Shown here: positions 25,619 to 34,234 of the stretch, one piece after another
Layout: each line of letters opens with the position of its first letter
How positions within the stretch are numbered: the stretch's first letter is position 1
NCBI GenBank assembly: GCA_937922655.1
Contig: CALAJH010000012.1
Coordinates: forward strand, 62,001-126,000
DNA length: 64,000 bases
DNA from: an uncultured Bacteroidia bacterium
GTDB taxonomy: Bacteria; Bacteroidota; Bacteroidia; J057; CALAJH01
Direction: 5' to 3'
Notes under the pieces: generated by a model
Told to the model about the DNA's origin: nothing
The model's database searches: none
Seen by the model: only the letters and a program-made list of their open reading frames with translations
Position numbers and translations under genes: made by a program

Positions 25619-26436
25619 TAATTGACGTTGAAGCCTGTTGAAAGCACTTCCCTACCCTGATAGCTTACGCGGACTTTGTAACTTCCTTTGGCCAAACGTC
25701 CTTGTACTTCGCGCTCAATTGCCGAACAGGATGTTTTTTTACACGCAATGTCAAATTCATCGTACCTGGTTCCATCGGGTTTGTTTACGGTAATTTTTAT
25801 CGCCGACTCTTCGGGCGCTTCAACGCCTTCCGGAACCCCGATATCCAAGGCATAACTAAGTATGTCCGCTCCCGCCTTAATTCTGTTGTTTCGGTAGGTT
25901 TCTCCGTTTTTCTTTTTACCTAAAATGGCCAAGTTGGAAACATAAATCGTCTTATTTAATATTGCTTCCTGCCTTGCCGCAACAACGCTTGTCTTATCGA
26001 GTTTCGATTGTAATTCGGCAATCAATTGATCTTTTTGGGCAAGTTGGTTTCGCAAACCTTCGTTTTCCGCCAACAAAGCATTGTATTTTTCTTGTAAGGC
26101 ATTGTACTCCTTCTGAAGTTTGTCGTACTTTTCTTGAAGCGAATTGTACTTTGCTTTGAATTCCAACATTTGCTTGTTCGAGTCCTTGAATTTGGCCTCA
26201 AACTCTTGTTGGGTTACCTTTTGATTTTTAAGGTCGGCAAGGACTTTGTTCAATGCCTCTTCTTTGGCCGTTAGCGACTGATCCAAGTCTCCTATTTCTT
26301 TTAGTAGGTTGTCGTTTTCGACCTGCAAACTGTCAATTTTTTGCAAAAACTCTTGACTTTTATCGTTTTTGCAAGACTGAGAAAACGCTAGAATCAGCAG
26401 CGCCGATGCCGAAAAAAGCAGAATGTTTTTCTTCAT
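25618..26436 (-). CDS. coiled-coil lipoprotein, unknown function
   Basis: 272 residues from the preferred ATG at 26436 (MKKNILLFSAS); ATG 26451 is the longer option. The signal peptide ends in FSQSC, a plausible lipobox. Residues about 25-155 form a long heptad coiled coil (LQEKYDKLQKEYNALQEKYN). The C-terminal 110 residues are a beta-rich domain with two Cys (ACKKTSC) of the kind that ends in a fibronectin-like strand pattern; I do not recognise a named family. It is probably periplasmic, anchored in the outer membrane. Coupled by TAATG to the aminotransferase gene. Confidence 0.82.
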   Translation of the reverse strand: MKKNILLFSASALLILAFSQSCKNDKSQEFLQKIDSLQVENDNLLKEIGDLDQSLTAKEEALNKVLADLKNQKVTQQEFEAKFKDSNKQMLEFKAKYNSLQEKYDKLQKEYNALQEKYNALLAENEGLRNQLAQKDQLIAELQSKLDKTSVVAARQEAILNKTIYVSNLAILGKKKNGETYRNNRIKAGADILSYALDIGVPEGVEAPEESAIKITVNKPDGTRYDEFDIACKKTSCSAIEREVQGRLAKGSYKVRVSYQGREVLSTGFNVN

Positions 26437-26610
26437 TTTAATTTTAATCATTTTCGATGTTATTAAAATGGATTATTTTTGATGTCATTTTTAATATATT
26501 TTTAGGGCAAAATTGGTAATCTGTTCGTCGATATTGGCGTTTTCTTGTTACCTCGCCCACAATTCCGGAAAAAATTTACTTTGCATAATCTTATTGACCG
26601 CAAAATTAAC

Positions 26611-26618
26611 TAATTTTG
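26611..26618 (+). promoter_or_regulatory. -7 element TAATTTTG of the SOD-like operon
   Basis: Exact TAnnTTTG match, ending 29 nt before the ATG at 26648. TTG at 26594-26596 is a possible but closely spaced (14 nt) -33 box. It would drive the five-gene unit 26648-33908. Confidence 0.55.
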
Positions 26619-26647
26619 CGTATCAAACGGCGCAATAAAAAAAAGTT

Positions 26648-27274
26648 ATGAACAGAAGAGAATTTATTGTTTGCGGCGCCACTCTTGTGGCGACCGGTTG
26701 TATTGAGTTAAAGGCGTGTAACCTCGGTTTAGGCAAAGAGCCAAACGACCTCATGCCTCCTTTTTTTTCTTTGCCCGACCTTTCCCCTCATATCTCATTG
26801 CAAGCCAACCAAATTCATTACAATGAACATTTTGTGCCGGTATCGAATTATGTTCTTAACGAATATCCGTTGGTTTACGATGTTCGGCAATACAATTCGT
26901 ATTTCAATCATTGCCATTATTGGCAGGGATTATCGATAGAACCAAGCATACCCAACAATTTCGTTAAGGAAATAATTAAAGAATCATGGGGAAGTTTTTC
27001 CCGTTTATACAACGCAGTTAAGGAAAAATGTTTTGAAGTTACGGGTTCGGGTTGGCTTGTCGTTAAGGCTTTCGATTCACGCGAAATTGTTATCGATTTC
27101 ATTGGCAACGATGATGAAAAGATGCGTTCAAACTGCTTGATTTCAATAGATATATGGGAGCATGCGTATTACTTGGATTTTCGTTACGACGTGGAAGCAT
27201 ATATCGATTCAATTGTCAATTTAATAAATTGGGAAGTTGTCAACCAACGAGCAATGGCGGCACAATTAACTTAA
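26648..27274 (+). CDS. divergent Fe/Mn superoxide dismutase-like Tat lipoprotein
   Basis: 208 residues. The N-terminus has a twin-arginine motif (NRREF) and a lipobox ending at Cys18 (LVATGC), so export by Tat and lipidation is likely. The body aligns with Fe/Mn-SOD: FSLPDL, SPHISLQANQIHYNEH, NHCHYWQGLS, WGSF, TGSGW, IDIWEHAYYLDF and INWEVVNQR. All four metal ligands are kept: His57, His88, Asp168 and His172. His61 (gateway His30) is kept, but Tyr34 is Val65, and the outer-sphere Gln is absent from both possible sites (Ser84, Asp155). The two ligand histidines of the first domain are 31 residues apart against about 47-55 in normal enzymes, so the helical hairpin is shortened. Activity as a dismutase is uncertain. 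Confidence 0.8.
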   Translation: MNRREFIVCGATLVATGCIELKACNLGLGKEPNDLMPPFFSLPDLSPHISLQANQIHYNEHFVPVSNYVLNEYPLVYDVRQYNSYFNHCHYWQGLSIEPSIPNNFVKEIIKESWGSFSRLYNAVKEKCFEVTGSGWLVVKAFDSREIVIDFIGNDDEKMRSNCLISIDIWEHAYYLDFRYDVEAYIDSIVNLINWEVVNQRAMAAQLT

Positions 27275-27282
27275 CGCATACA

Positions 27283-27855
27283 ATGATTCGCTTTCTACCT
27301 AACTTCCTAAGCGCGACTTTGTGTCTGATTTTTTTATCCTGTTCCACGAATAAAGAGCTTAGTCAAATCGAAGCGGATTTACTGGCTCTTGAATGGGAAC
27401 GTCTTGGAAACGACATAATAAATATGCAGAAAGACCACCTTGTTTTGATTTCTCAAAGTAATAAAATTACCAAAATAATTTCTCCTTCGGGGAGTCAATA
27501 TGTAAACGGAGGATATTTTTCCAACGACTCGCTCAACAATATAATATTTGGATTTCATAGGTCACTGATTGACTTACAAGACTCTACCAATAAAATATAT
27601 AAAAAATATATGGACGAAAGAAAATCGTTTTCCATATATCACAGGAGAATAAAGTCCAATGAGCTGCAAAGCGATAAAAACGCAATGTTGAAATCACATT
27701 ATTACGGAGTTATTCGTCAATTAGATAAAAGCGTTACGAATATTCGAAATCGACTTACATCAACGATTGACGGCTATAACTCCGCTATTGCCATATTGAT
27801 AGAAACGTCTTCAAACGGCTATCAACTTGCCGGAAACAGATTGAAAATTCGATGA
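27283..27855 (+). CDS. lipoprotein, unknown function
   Basis: 190 residues from the ATG at 27283, 8 nt behind the SOD-like gene. The longer open frame to 27154 is antisense-like and lacks a signal. The signal peptide ends in LIFLSC, giving lipidation at Cys20. The mature part is mostly alpha-helical with many Lys, Asn and Ser and no recognised domain. It overlaps the subtilase ATG by four bases, so it belongs to the same operon and compartment (periplasmic face). Confidence 0.75.
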   Translation: MIRFLPNFLSATLCLIFLSCSTNKELSQIEADLLALEWERLGNDIINMQKDHLVLISQSNKITKIISPSGSQYVNGGYFSNDSLNNIIFGFHRSLIDLQDSTNKIYKKYMDERKSFSIYHRRIKSNELQSDKNAMLKSHYYGVIRQLDKSVTNIRNRLTSTIDGYNSAIAILIETSSNGYQLAGNRLKIR

Positions 27856-30800
27856 AGCCTATGAGTATGAAAAAACTTATTATCGGAGGTATCGCACTTA
27901 TTTTTTCCGGCCTCGCCGCAAATTATTCGTCGGCTCAAAAATTTCAATCTTATGAACAGGGTAAGATTGTCGTAAAATTCGTTGAAGATCCAAACCCTAA
28001 AGATTTAGAAAATTTTATCAGCGAGCATGGATTTTCTACTCATAGAAAACTTTTTGATGTGGGAAAAACTTTGCCAAATCATAATTCAAAAAGCAATATA
28101 TTAAGCGGAATATATGAATTCGGATATTCTTACCCGGAGGATCCATTGATACTTACTGAAAAAATTTCTAAACTAAACGAAGTAATTTATGCGGAACCTT
28201 CTTATATTTATTACCCATTTGACGAATACATACCCAACGATCCGTTGCTCAACCAACAGGGTTGGCTCAATAAAATTGAAGCTAAAGCGGGGTGGGCGAT
28301 TGACAAGGGAAATCCGGGTATCGTTATTGCAATTGTTGATGCCGGGATTCATTTTCGTCATCCTGATTTGATAGATAACGTCTATTACAATCTAGCGGAT
28401 CCTATCAATGGAATTGACGACGACGGCGATGGATTGATAGACAACTATCATGGTTGGGATTTGATTGGCGAAAGCAACTTAAATCCATTACCCGACAACG
28501 ATCCGCAACCTGTTGAAGGCGCTACAACTCAAAACATTGGTCACGGAACTTGGGTTGCAGGTATCGCATCGGCTACTCCCGACAATGAAATTGGAATCGC
28601 GGGAACGGGGTTTAACTGTAAGTTCTTGCCGATAAAGACTTCCGCCGATTTTGATTCCGAGGGCTTTGCTAGGATATATCGAAGTCCCGAAGCAATATTG
28701 ATAGCCGCCGAAATGGGTGCAACGATAATAAACTGTTCTTTTGGCAGTGTTGTGTATAGTCAATTAATGCAAGACGTTATAAAAGACGTAACTCTTCGTA
28801 AAAACGCCCTTGTCGTGGCGGCGGCGGGCAATGAACAAGCCGACAAAATCTTTTATCCCGCCGGCTATGATTACGTACTTTCCGTTACGGGAACGGACGC
28901 CAACGATGCGGTACAAACCACAAGAAATTTCAAGGTGGACGTTTCCGCACCGGGTTATGCAATTACAACTTCAGGTGTTGACGGCTATCACACCCAAGGG
29001 ATTTATACCTCGTATTCGGCGCCTATCGTCTCGGGAATTGCCGGAATAATACGTTCTTATTATCCCGGATTAAACGCCGTACAAGTCGCCGAACGCATCA
29101 GAACAACTGCAAAGGATATTGCCGCTGCCAACCCCGATCCGATATTTCAAAACAAGATAGGACGAGGCCAAGCCAATCTTTTTCGAGCCTTAACGATTAA
29201 CGGTCCGGCCATAAGAATAGTAAACTATACGGTTGCCGATGATAACGGAAATCCTATCGACCCGGGGGACAACCTTAATCTCAAATGTACTTTTATCAAC
29301 TACCTAAGTCCTGCAATTAATTTAAATGTCTCCATCTCCGTTTTAAATAATCCCCATGTATCCGTCATTGCCGGCGGAGGAAATATTGGACTTGGCAGTA
29401 TAAATACGTTGGCGACAAAATCGCAAAACAATCCTTTTCGATTGGCTGTTTCCCCAAATGCCCCGCCGGACTTAACCGTTCAAATACGAATTCGGTATCA
29501 GGATGGACTTTATGACGATTTTGAGATTATATCTTTTGTCATTAATCCTACATACCTTGATGTAATTACCACCAATATTCAAACGAGTGTAGGCAGTACG
29601 GGGAAATGGGGATTTAACGATTCTCCAACGAACATGCTTGGCAAGGGATTGGTGATTAACGGAAGAAACTTATTGTATCAAGGAGGAATTATTTTCGGAA
29701 GAAGCACATTGCAGGGAATTACAATCGTTGATAATTTACAGCAAACCTCCACTTCATTAAACAACATCCTTCAGCCAATCCAACTCATTTCAGGTTCTTT
29801 TCCGGGACCAAAGTCCGATAAATATACCATCGCTCGCTTTACGGATAATTTGGCTGATTCCGCAAACAAAATCAATTTAAATATAAAAGACGAGACTTTT
29901 GCATTTGATCGTTCACCGAATGATAATTTTATCATCAAACGATACGTTGTTAGAAATCGAAATCCTTTTTTAATTCAAAATTTCTACGCGGGTTTGTTTG
30001 CAGATTGGAATGTGAATCCTTTGGTCGGTGGAGACAATACGCGTTTTGACGACCAAAATTCTACTCCATACGTTTATGCGTCATCCGGCGAAGACAGTGT
30101 TCATGTAGCTATTGTTTCGTTGGAACATCCGAATAAACTAAACGTATATTTCTCTAAATCCTCGGAATTCGATTTTTCGGATTCGCTTAAGTTTCGTGCG
30201 ATAAGCAACGGTATCAATTTCACCGAATTAAACGGTGAGGATGTTGTCCAAACCGTTGCCGTCGGTCCTTTAAATCTTCTTCCCTTCGATTCAGTTGTCG
30301 TTGCGTTTGCCGTGGTTTGCGGTAATGGAAAAGCGGATTTATTGACAAACGTGAATAGGGCACGGCAAAAATATTACTGTATACTCAATGGTTCGAACAT
30401 AAGCACTACTTTTCCTACCGAATATGCGGCTTGTGATTCCATCGAATTAAACGTCGCAACATCGGGAGCTGTTCGGTATCGTTGGGAAGGCAATAATGTG
30501 GAAAATCCTATGCTCAAGGTATACCAATCAGGCATCTATTCCGTTGTTCTAACCGACGCCAACGATTGCGAAGTACGTAAAGATATTTCGGTCGCCATTA
30601 CCAATTTGCAGCCGAATCCAAACGTTTCTAGAACCGAAGTGGATTTGTCGCAAGCGGACAAGACCGTCGCGGTTTCGGACAGTACCGTCGGTGCGATATC
30701 ATGGCGCTGGGATTTCGGCAACGGATACGGATCGCTAAATTCCAACGCTTCCACAACTTACACCGAACCGGGTTTTTACAATCTAACCCTTGTAGTTTCC

Positions 30801-31097
30801 GATGGAATTTGCGAAAAGACTTTTCAAACCGGAATTACCGTATTTGGTATTAATCAAAGGTTTAATGACGTCAACAACTCGTTATATGTTTATCCCAACC
30901 CCTCCTCGGGTAAATTTACACTGCATTCCCCCTACCCTATTAAACAGGTAAAAGTTAGAAATACAATGGGAATCGAAATTATTTCCGAATGTAATAATTC
31001 TACGATTTATCTTGATAAACAACCTAACGGGCTGTATTTTATGGAAGTTTATTTCAATGAAAGTGTAGTTCATTTTCCAATTATTCTCCAAAAGTAA
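27852..31097 (+). CDS. secreted subtilisin-like serine protease (S8) with PKD and T9SS sorting domains
   Basis: 1081 residues; ATG 27864 is an alternative that shortens the N-terminus by four residues. Signal peptide ending near SSAQ, a propeptide-like region (30-125), then the S8 domain with Asp163 (AIVDAG), His231 (GHGTWVAG) and Ser387 (YTSYSAPIVSG); the residue before TS is Tyr where Gly is usual. The oxyanion Asn lies in IINCSFGS. Long beta domains and a PKD domain (WRWDFGNGYG near 955) follow, then a type A sorting domain (YVYPNPSSGKFTL). It should be secreted through the T9SS. Overlaps the upstream lipoprotein gene by ATGA and precedes a prolyl oligopeptidase by 10 nt. Confidence 0.93.
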   Translation: MKPMSMKKLIIGGIALIFSGLAANYSSAQKFQSYEQGKIVVKFVEDPNPKDLENFISEHGFSTHRKLFDVGKTLPNHNSKSNILSGIYEFGYSYPEDPLILTEKISKLNEVIYAEPSYIYYPFDEYIPNDPLLNQQGWLNKIEAKAGWAIDKGNPGIVIAIVDAGIHFRHPDLIDNVYYNLADPINGIDDDGDGLIDNYHGWDLIGESNLNPLPDNDPQPVEGATTQNIGHGTWVAGIASATPDNEIGIAGTGFNCKFLPIKTSADFDSEGFARIYRSPEAILIAAEMGATIINCSFGSVVYSQLMQDVIKDVTLRKNALVVAAAGNEQADKIFYPAGYDYVLSVTGTDANDAVQTTRNFKVDVSAPGYAITTSGVDGYHTQGIYTSYSAPIVSGIAGIIRSYYPGLNAVQVAERIRTTAKDIAAANPDPIFQNKIGRGQANLFRALTINGPAIRIVNYTVADDNGNPIDPGDNLNLKCTFINYLSPAINLNVSISVLNNPHVSVIAGGGNIGLGSINTLATKSQNNPFRLAVSPNAPPDLTVQIRIRYQDGLYDDFEIISFVINPTYLDVITTNIQTSVGSTGKWGFNDSPTNMLGKGLVINGRNLLYQGGIIFGRSTLQGITIVDNLQQTSTSLNNILQPIQLISGSFPGPKSDKYTIARFTDNLADSANKINLNIKDETFAFDRSPNDNFIIKRYVVRNRNPFLIQNFYAGLFADWNVNPLVGGDNTRFDDQNSTPYVYASSGEDSVHVAIVSLEHPNKLNVYFSKSSEFDFSDSLKFRAISNGINFTELNGEDVVQTVAVGPLNLLPFDSVVVAFAVVCGNGKADLLTNVNRARQKYYCILNGSNISTTFPTEYAACDSIELNVATSGAVRYRWEGNNVENPMLKVYQSGIYSVVLTDANDCEVRKDISVAITNLQPNPNVSRTEVDLSQADKTVAVSDSTVGAISWRWDFGNGYGSLNSNASTTYTEPGFYNLTLVVSDGICEKTFQTGITVFGINQRFNDVNNSLYVYPNPSSGKFTLHSPYPIKQVKVRNTMGIEIISECNNSTIYLDKQPNGLYFMEVYFNESVVHFPIILQK

Positions 31098-31107
31098 ACG
31101 CTATAAA

Positions 31108-33162
31108 ATGTTATTGACATTGCTAACTTTAATAAGTGCAACATACGCACAAAAATTAGAGTATCCTTATACACCCACTCGTCCCTTGGTATATCAGTCG
31201 GCCGGAATTTACATTACCGACCCATACGCATGGCTTGAAGACAAAGAAAGCGCCGAAACCATTGAGTGGTCCAGACAACAACACGACTTTACTCTAAAAT
31301 GGTTGAAGGAAAATGGAACGCGAATAAAAGGTTTACACGAGGAATTAAAGGCGATTATCGACCGGGATTATAAAGGCCCGATACAATTTTACGGCAATCG
31401 TCAATTCTTTTTTTCTCAAAAATCCGGCGAACCTCAAAGAAAGCTTTATACGATAATCGATGGAAAGGAGGTTTTATTGTTTGACCCGGTCGAGATAGAT
31501 CCTACGGGTAATTCCGCAATTACTTATACCGTTTTTTCCAAAAATGGAGACAAAGTAGCCATTGGAGTTCAAACGAAAGGAAACGAAATTTCCGATTGTT
31601 ACATTTATGATACAAAAACCGGACGGCAAATTGGAAATCCTTTGCCGTCCGCCAACTCTTTTAGATGGGCCAACGACGAGAACTATGCGTACATTGTTCG
31701 CAGAACCATGGAAATGATTAAGAAACAACTTCCCTTGCCCGTATACAAACATAAAATCGGTACCGACCCCACTCAGGACGAATTTATTGTTCAACCTAAC
31801 GACGCCAAAGACTTTGCCTCCGTTTTTGAGTTCGAAGATTGTCCTTACACCTTTTTAAGCGCCGGTGATTTTTACAGCACTACATTAAAAATTAGACCCA
31901 CCGATTCCAACGGTGAATGGAAAACGATATACGCGAGCGACAAGTTTTCCGTGTCCCCGTTGGCAAAAAACGGAAAGGTTTACTTTTTCACCAACGACAA
32001 AGCTCCGCTTTTCAAATTAATGGTGGCAAGTTTTGATAGTTTGCAGGCAATGTACTGGGAAGATTTTTTGCCCGAATCCAATACAAAGCTTGAAAATTTC
32101 ACCGTTACAAACGACTATGTTATAGCGCACTATAAATCGGAATTGCAAAGCGTACTTTATGCTTACGATGTAAACACCCGGGTGCCTCGTGAAATCGCGT
32201 TACCCGAAAACGGCGTGGTTTCTTCATTGACTTATCACAAAGAGTCAAACAAAGTTTACCTTGGATTAAATACGTTTACCTCACCCGCAAAGGTATATGA
32301 ACTTGACGGAAAGTCATTGACGTGGAAATTGCATTACGAAGACAAATCCCCCGTAGATTTATCCGATGTGGAAAGTAGATTGGAATATTTTAACTCCAAA
32401 GACGGTACGCGCGTACCTATCTTTATTGTCCATAAAAAAGGTTTGCAACGCAACGGTATGAATCCAACGTTACTGTACGGATACGGCGGCTTTAACATAG
32501 GAATGTCTCCTTCTTATCTTTCCACAATGGCGCCGTTCGTCAAACGAGGTGGGGTTTATGCCATCGCCTGTTTAAGGGGCGGAAACGAATATGGAGAAAC
32601 TTGGCATCAAGCGGGAATGCGTGAAAAGAAACAAAACGTTTTCGACGACTTTATCGCCGCCGCCGATTTTTTGGTTTCCACCAATTATACTTCTTATCAT
32701 TTGTTGGCGTTGCGCGGAGGTTCCAACGGCGGATTGTTGATTGGCGCGGTAACGACGCAAAGGCCCGATATATGCAAAGCCGCCATTTGTGCCGTGCCTC
32801 TCTTGGATATGATTCGCTTTCATAAATTTCTTATTGCCCGGTATTGGATTCCCGAGTACGGCGACCCTGACAATCACAGCGACGCACGTTTCATATTAAG
32901 ATATTCCCCTTATCACAATATACGCATGGGGGTAAATTTGCCAACGATGTTGGTGATTGCCGGTGAAAACGATACTCGCGTTGACCCGCTTCACGCCAAA
33001 AAATTCGTCGCCGCGTTGCAAAACAATGTTGGACAAATCAATCCCATTTTGCTTTACATGGATTACGACAGCGGACACGGTCCCGGAAAATCAACCGCTA
33101 AAACCATAGAAACCGCAGAGGCACAACTCGAATTTATTATGAACCAACTTAACATGAAATGA
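31108..33162 (+). CDS. prolyl oligopeptidase family serine peptidase (S9A), exported
   Basis: 684 residues with a signal peptide (MLLTLLTLISATYAQ), so it acts in the periplasm or outside, unlike the cytosolic enzymes of animals. It cleaves short peptides after proline. An N-terminal cap and seven-bladed propeller (about 70-420) precede the alpha/beta hydrolase domain with Ser539 (GGSNGG), an Asp in AGENDTRVDPLHA and a His in DSGHGPG. Together with the upstream subtilase it forms a protein-digestion pair. The stop overlaps kdsB by ATGA. Confidence 0.95.
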   Translation: MLLTLLTLISATYAQKLEYPYTPTRPLVYQSAGIYITDPYAWLEDKESAETIEWSRQQHDFTLKWLKENGTRIKGLHEELKAIIDRDYKGPIQFYGNRQFFFSQKSGEPQRKLYTIIDGKEVLLFDPVEIDPTGNSAITYTVFSKNGDKVAIGVQTKGNEISDCYIYDTKTGRQIGNPLPSANSFRWANDENYAYIVRRTMEMIKKQLPLPVYKHKIGTDPTQDEFIVQPNDAKDFASVFEFEDCPYTFLSAGDFYSTTLKIRPTDSNGEWKTIYASDKFSVSPLAKNGKVYFFTNDKAPLFKLMVASFDSLQAMYWEDFLPESNTKLENFTVTNDYVIAHYKSELQSVLYAYDVNTRVPREIALPENGVVSSLTYHKESNKVYLGLNTFTSPAKVYELDGKSLTWKLHYEDKSPVDLSDVESRLEYFNSKDGTRVPIFIVHKKGLQRNGMNPTLLYGYGGFNIGMSPSYLSTMAPFVKRGGVYAIACLRGGNEYGETWHQAGMREKKQNVFDDFIAAADFLVSTNYTSYHLLALRGGSNGGLLIGAVTTQRPDICKAAICAVPLLDMIRFHKFLIARYWIPEYGDPDNHSDARFILRYSPYHNIRMGVNLPTMLVIAGENDTRVDPLHAKKFVAALQNNVGQINPILLYMDYDSGHGPGKSTAKTIETAEAQLEFIMNQLNMK

Positions 33163-33908
33163 AAATTTTAGGGGTTATTCCCGCGCGTTACGATTCCCAA
33201 AGACTTCCCGGAAAACCGCTGGCCGATATTTGCGGCAAGTCTTTGATTCTACGTGTGTACGAACAGGCTGTAAAAGCCGAGTCACCCACAAAAATCATTG
33301 TTGCCACCGATGACGAAAGAATTCAACTCGAATGTAGAATGGCCGGCGCCGAGTGCGTAATGACCTCGAAGTCTCATCCTTCGGGAACGGACAGGATTGC
33401 GGAAGTGATGCGTGCGAACGAGGATTTCGATGTTTTTGTCAATATTCAAGGGGATATGCCTTTCATTCCCCCAAAATACATCGATATGCTCTGCAACGCT
33501 TTTCAAAATTCCGATGTATCCATAGCTACGTTGGTTACGCGCGCCGACGACGAAAAATTATTGCAATCGCCCGCAAGTATCAAAGTTGTCCGTGACCATC
33601 AAGGGTTCGCACTTTATTTTAGTCGGTCGGTAATTCCCTTCGCACGCTCGGAAAAACCACGTTATCTTAGGCATATAGGGATTTACGCCTATACACGCGA
33701 TGCGTTGTCAAAGATTTCGAAACTTCCTCCGTCGTCTTTGGAATTGGCGGAATCTTTGGAGCAGTTAAGATGGTTGGAAAACGGCATGAAAATATATGCT
33801 ATTGAGGCGCCCGAAGACACGCCGTCCATAGACACCGCCGATGATTTGATTTTTGCACGGGAATACGCCGCCAACTTTATGGCGCCTTCGTCTCCAGCAA
33901 CGCCTTGA
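33159..33908 (+). CDS. kdsB: 3-deoxy-manno-octulosonate cytidylyltransferase
   Basis: 249 residues, normal length. It activates Kdo with CTP to CMP-Kdo for lipopolysaccharide core synthesis in the cytosol. Signature residues: PARYDSQRLPGKPL at the N-terminus, QGDMPFI near residue 100 and HIGIYAYTRD near 170. It is the last gene of the operon, translationally coupled to the peptidase by ATGA, an unusual partner for a housekeeping LPS gene. Its 3' end overlaps the opposite 71-residue gene by 32 nt. Confidence 0.95.
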   Translation: MKILGVIPARYDSQRLPGKPLADICGKSLILRVYEQAVKAESPTKIIVATDDERIQLECRMAGAECVMTSKSHPSGTDRIAEVMRANEDFDVFVNIQGDMPFIPPKYIDMLCNAFQNSDVSIATLVTRADDEKLLQSPASIKVVRDHQGFALYFSRSVIPFARSEKPRYLRHIGIYAYTRDALSKISKLPPSSLELAESLEQLRWLENGMKIYAIEAPEDTPSIDTADDLIFAREYAANFMAPSSPATP

Positions 33909-34092
33909 CGTAACGCCTCGCCTCGTCCATTTCCCCCGAAAAGCCATGGGTATGGTAACGTTCGGCCATTTCGGCCAGAAAATCTTGAAGCGTAAGTTCG
34001 CGTTGATTGTTGGCGTTTTCTACGACCACACGGTCGGGATAAACCGACAAGCCGACGTTCGACCACGTTTTTAATGGATTGTGGCTGCTCAT
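33877..34092 (-). CDS. small protein, unknown function
   Basis: 71 residues, mixed charge, no signal peptide and no recognised family; the C-terminal half looks helical (LQDFLAEMAERYHTHG). Evidence that it is real: a perfect -7 element on the minus strand ends 20 nt before its ATG, it fills the gap downstream of kdsB, and the composition is protein-like. The 32-nt 3' overlap with kdsB is unusual compared with the 4-nt overlaps elsewhere in the window. Confidence 0.6.
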   Translation of the reverse strand: MSSHNPLKTWSNVGLSVYPDRVVVENANNQRELTLQDFLAEMAERYHTHGFSGEMDEARRYVKALLETKAP

Positions 34093-34112
34093 AGCGATTG
34101 CTTTTCTCTTTG

Positions 34113-34120
34113 CAAATATA
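34113..34120 (-). promoter_or_regulatory. -7 element (TATATTTG on minus strand)
   Basis: Exact TAnnTTTG match, 20 nt upstream of the ATG at 34092. No -33 TTG at the expected distance. Confidence 0.5.
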
Positions 34121-34234
34121 CGGGGATTCCGCGAAAAATGTTCGACTTTTTCGACGTATTATTTTCCATCCAACGTTTTATATCAAATTACGAGCCGGTT
34201 CTTGGAGCCAACGAATACACGACAAACTTATAAT

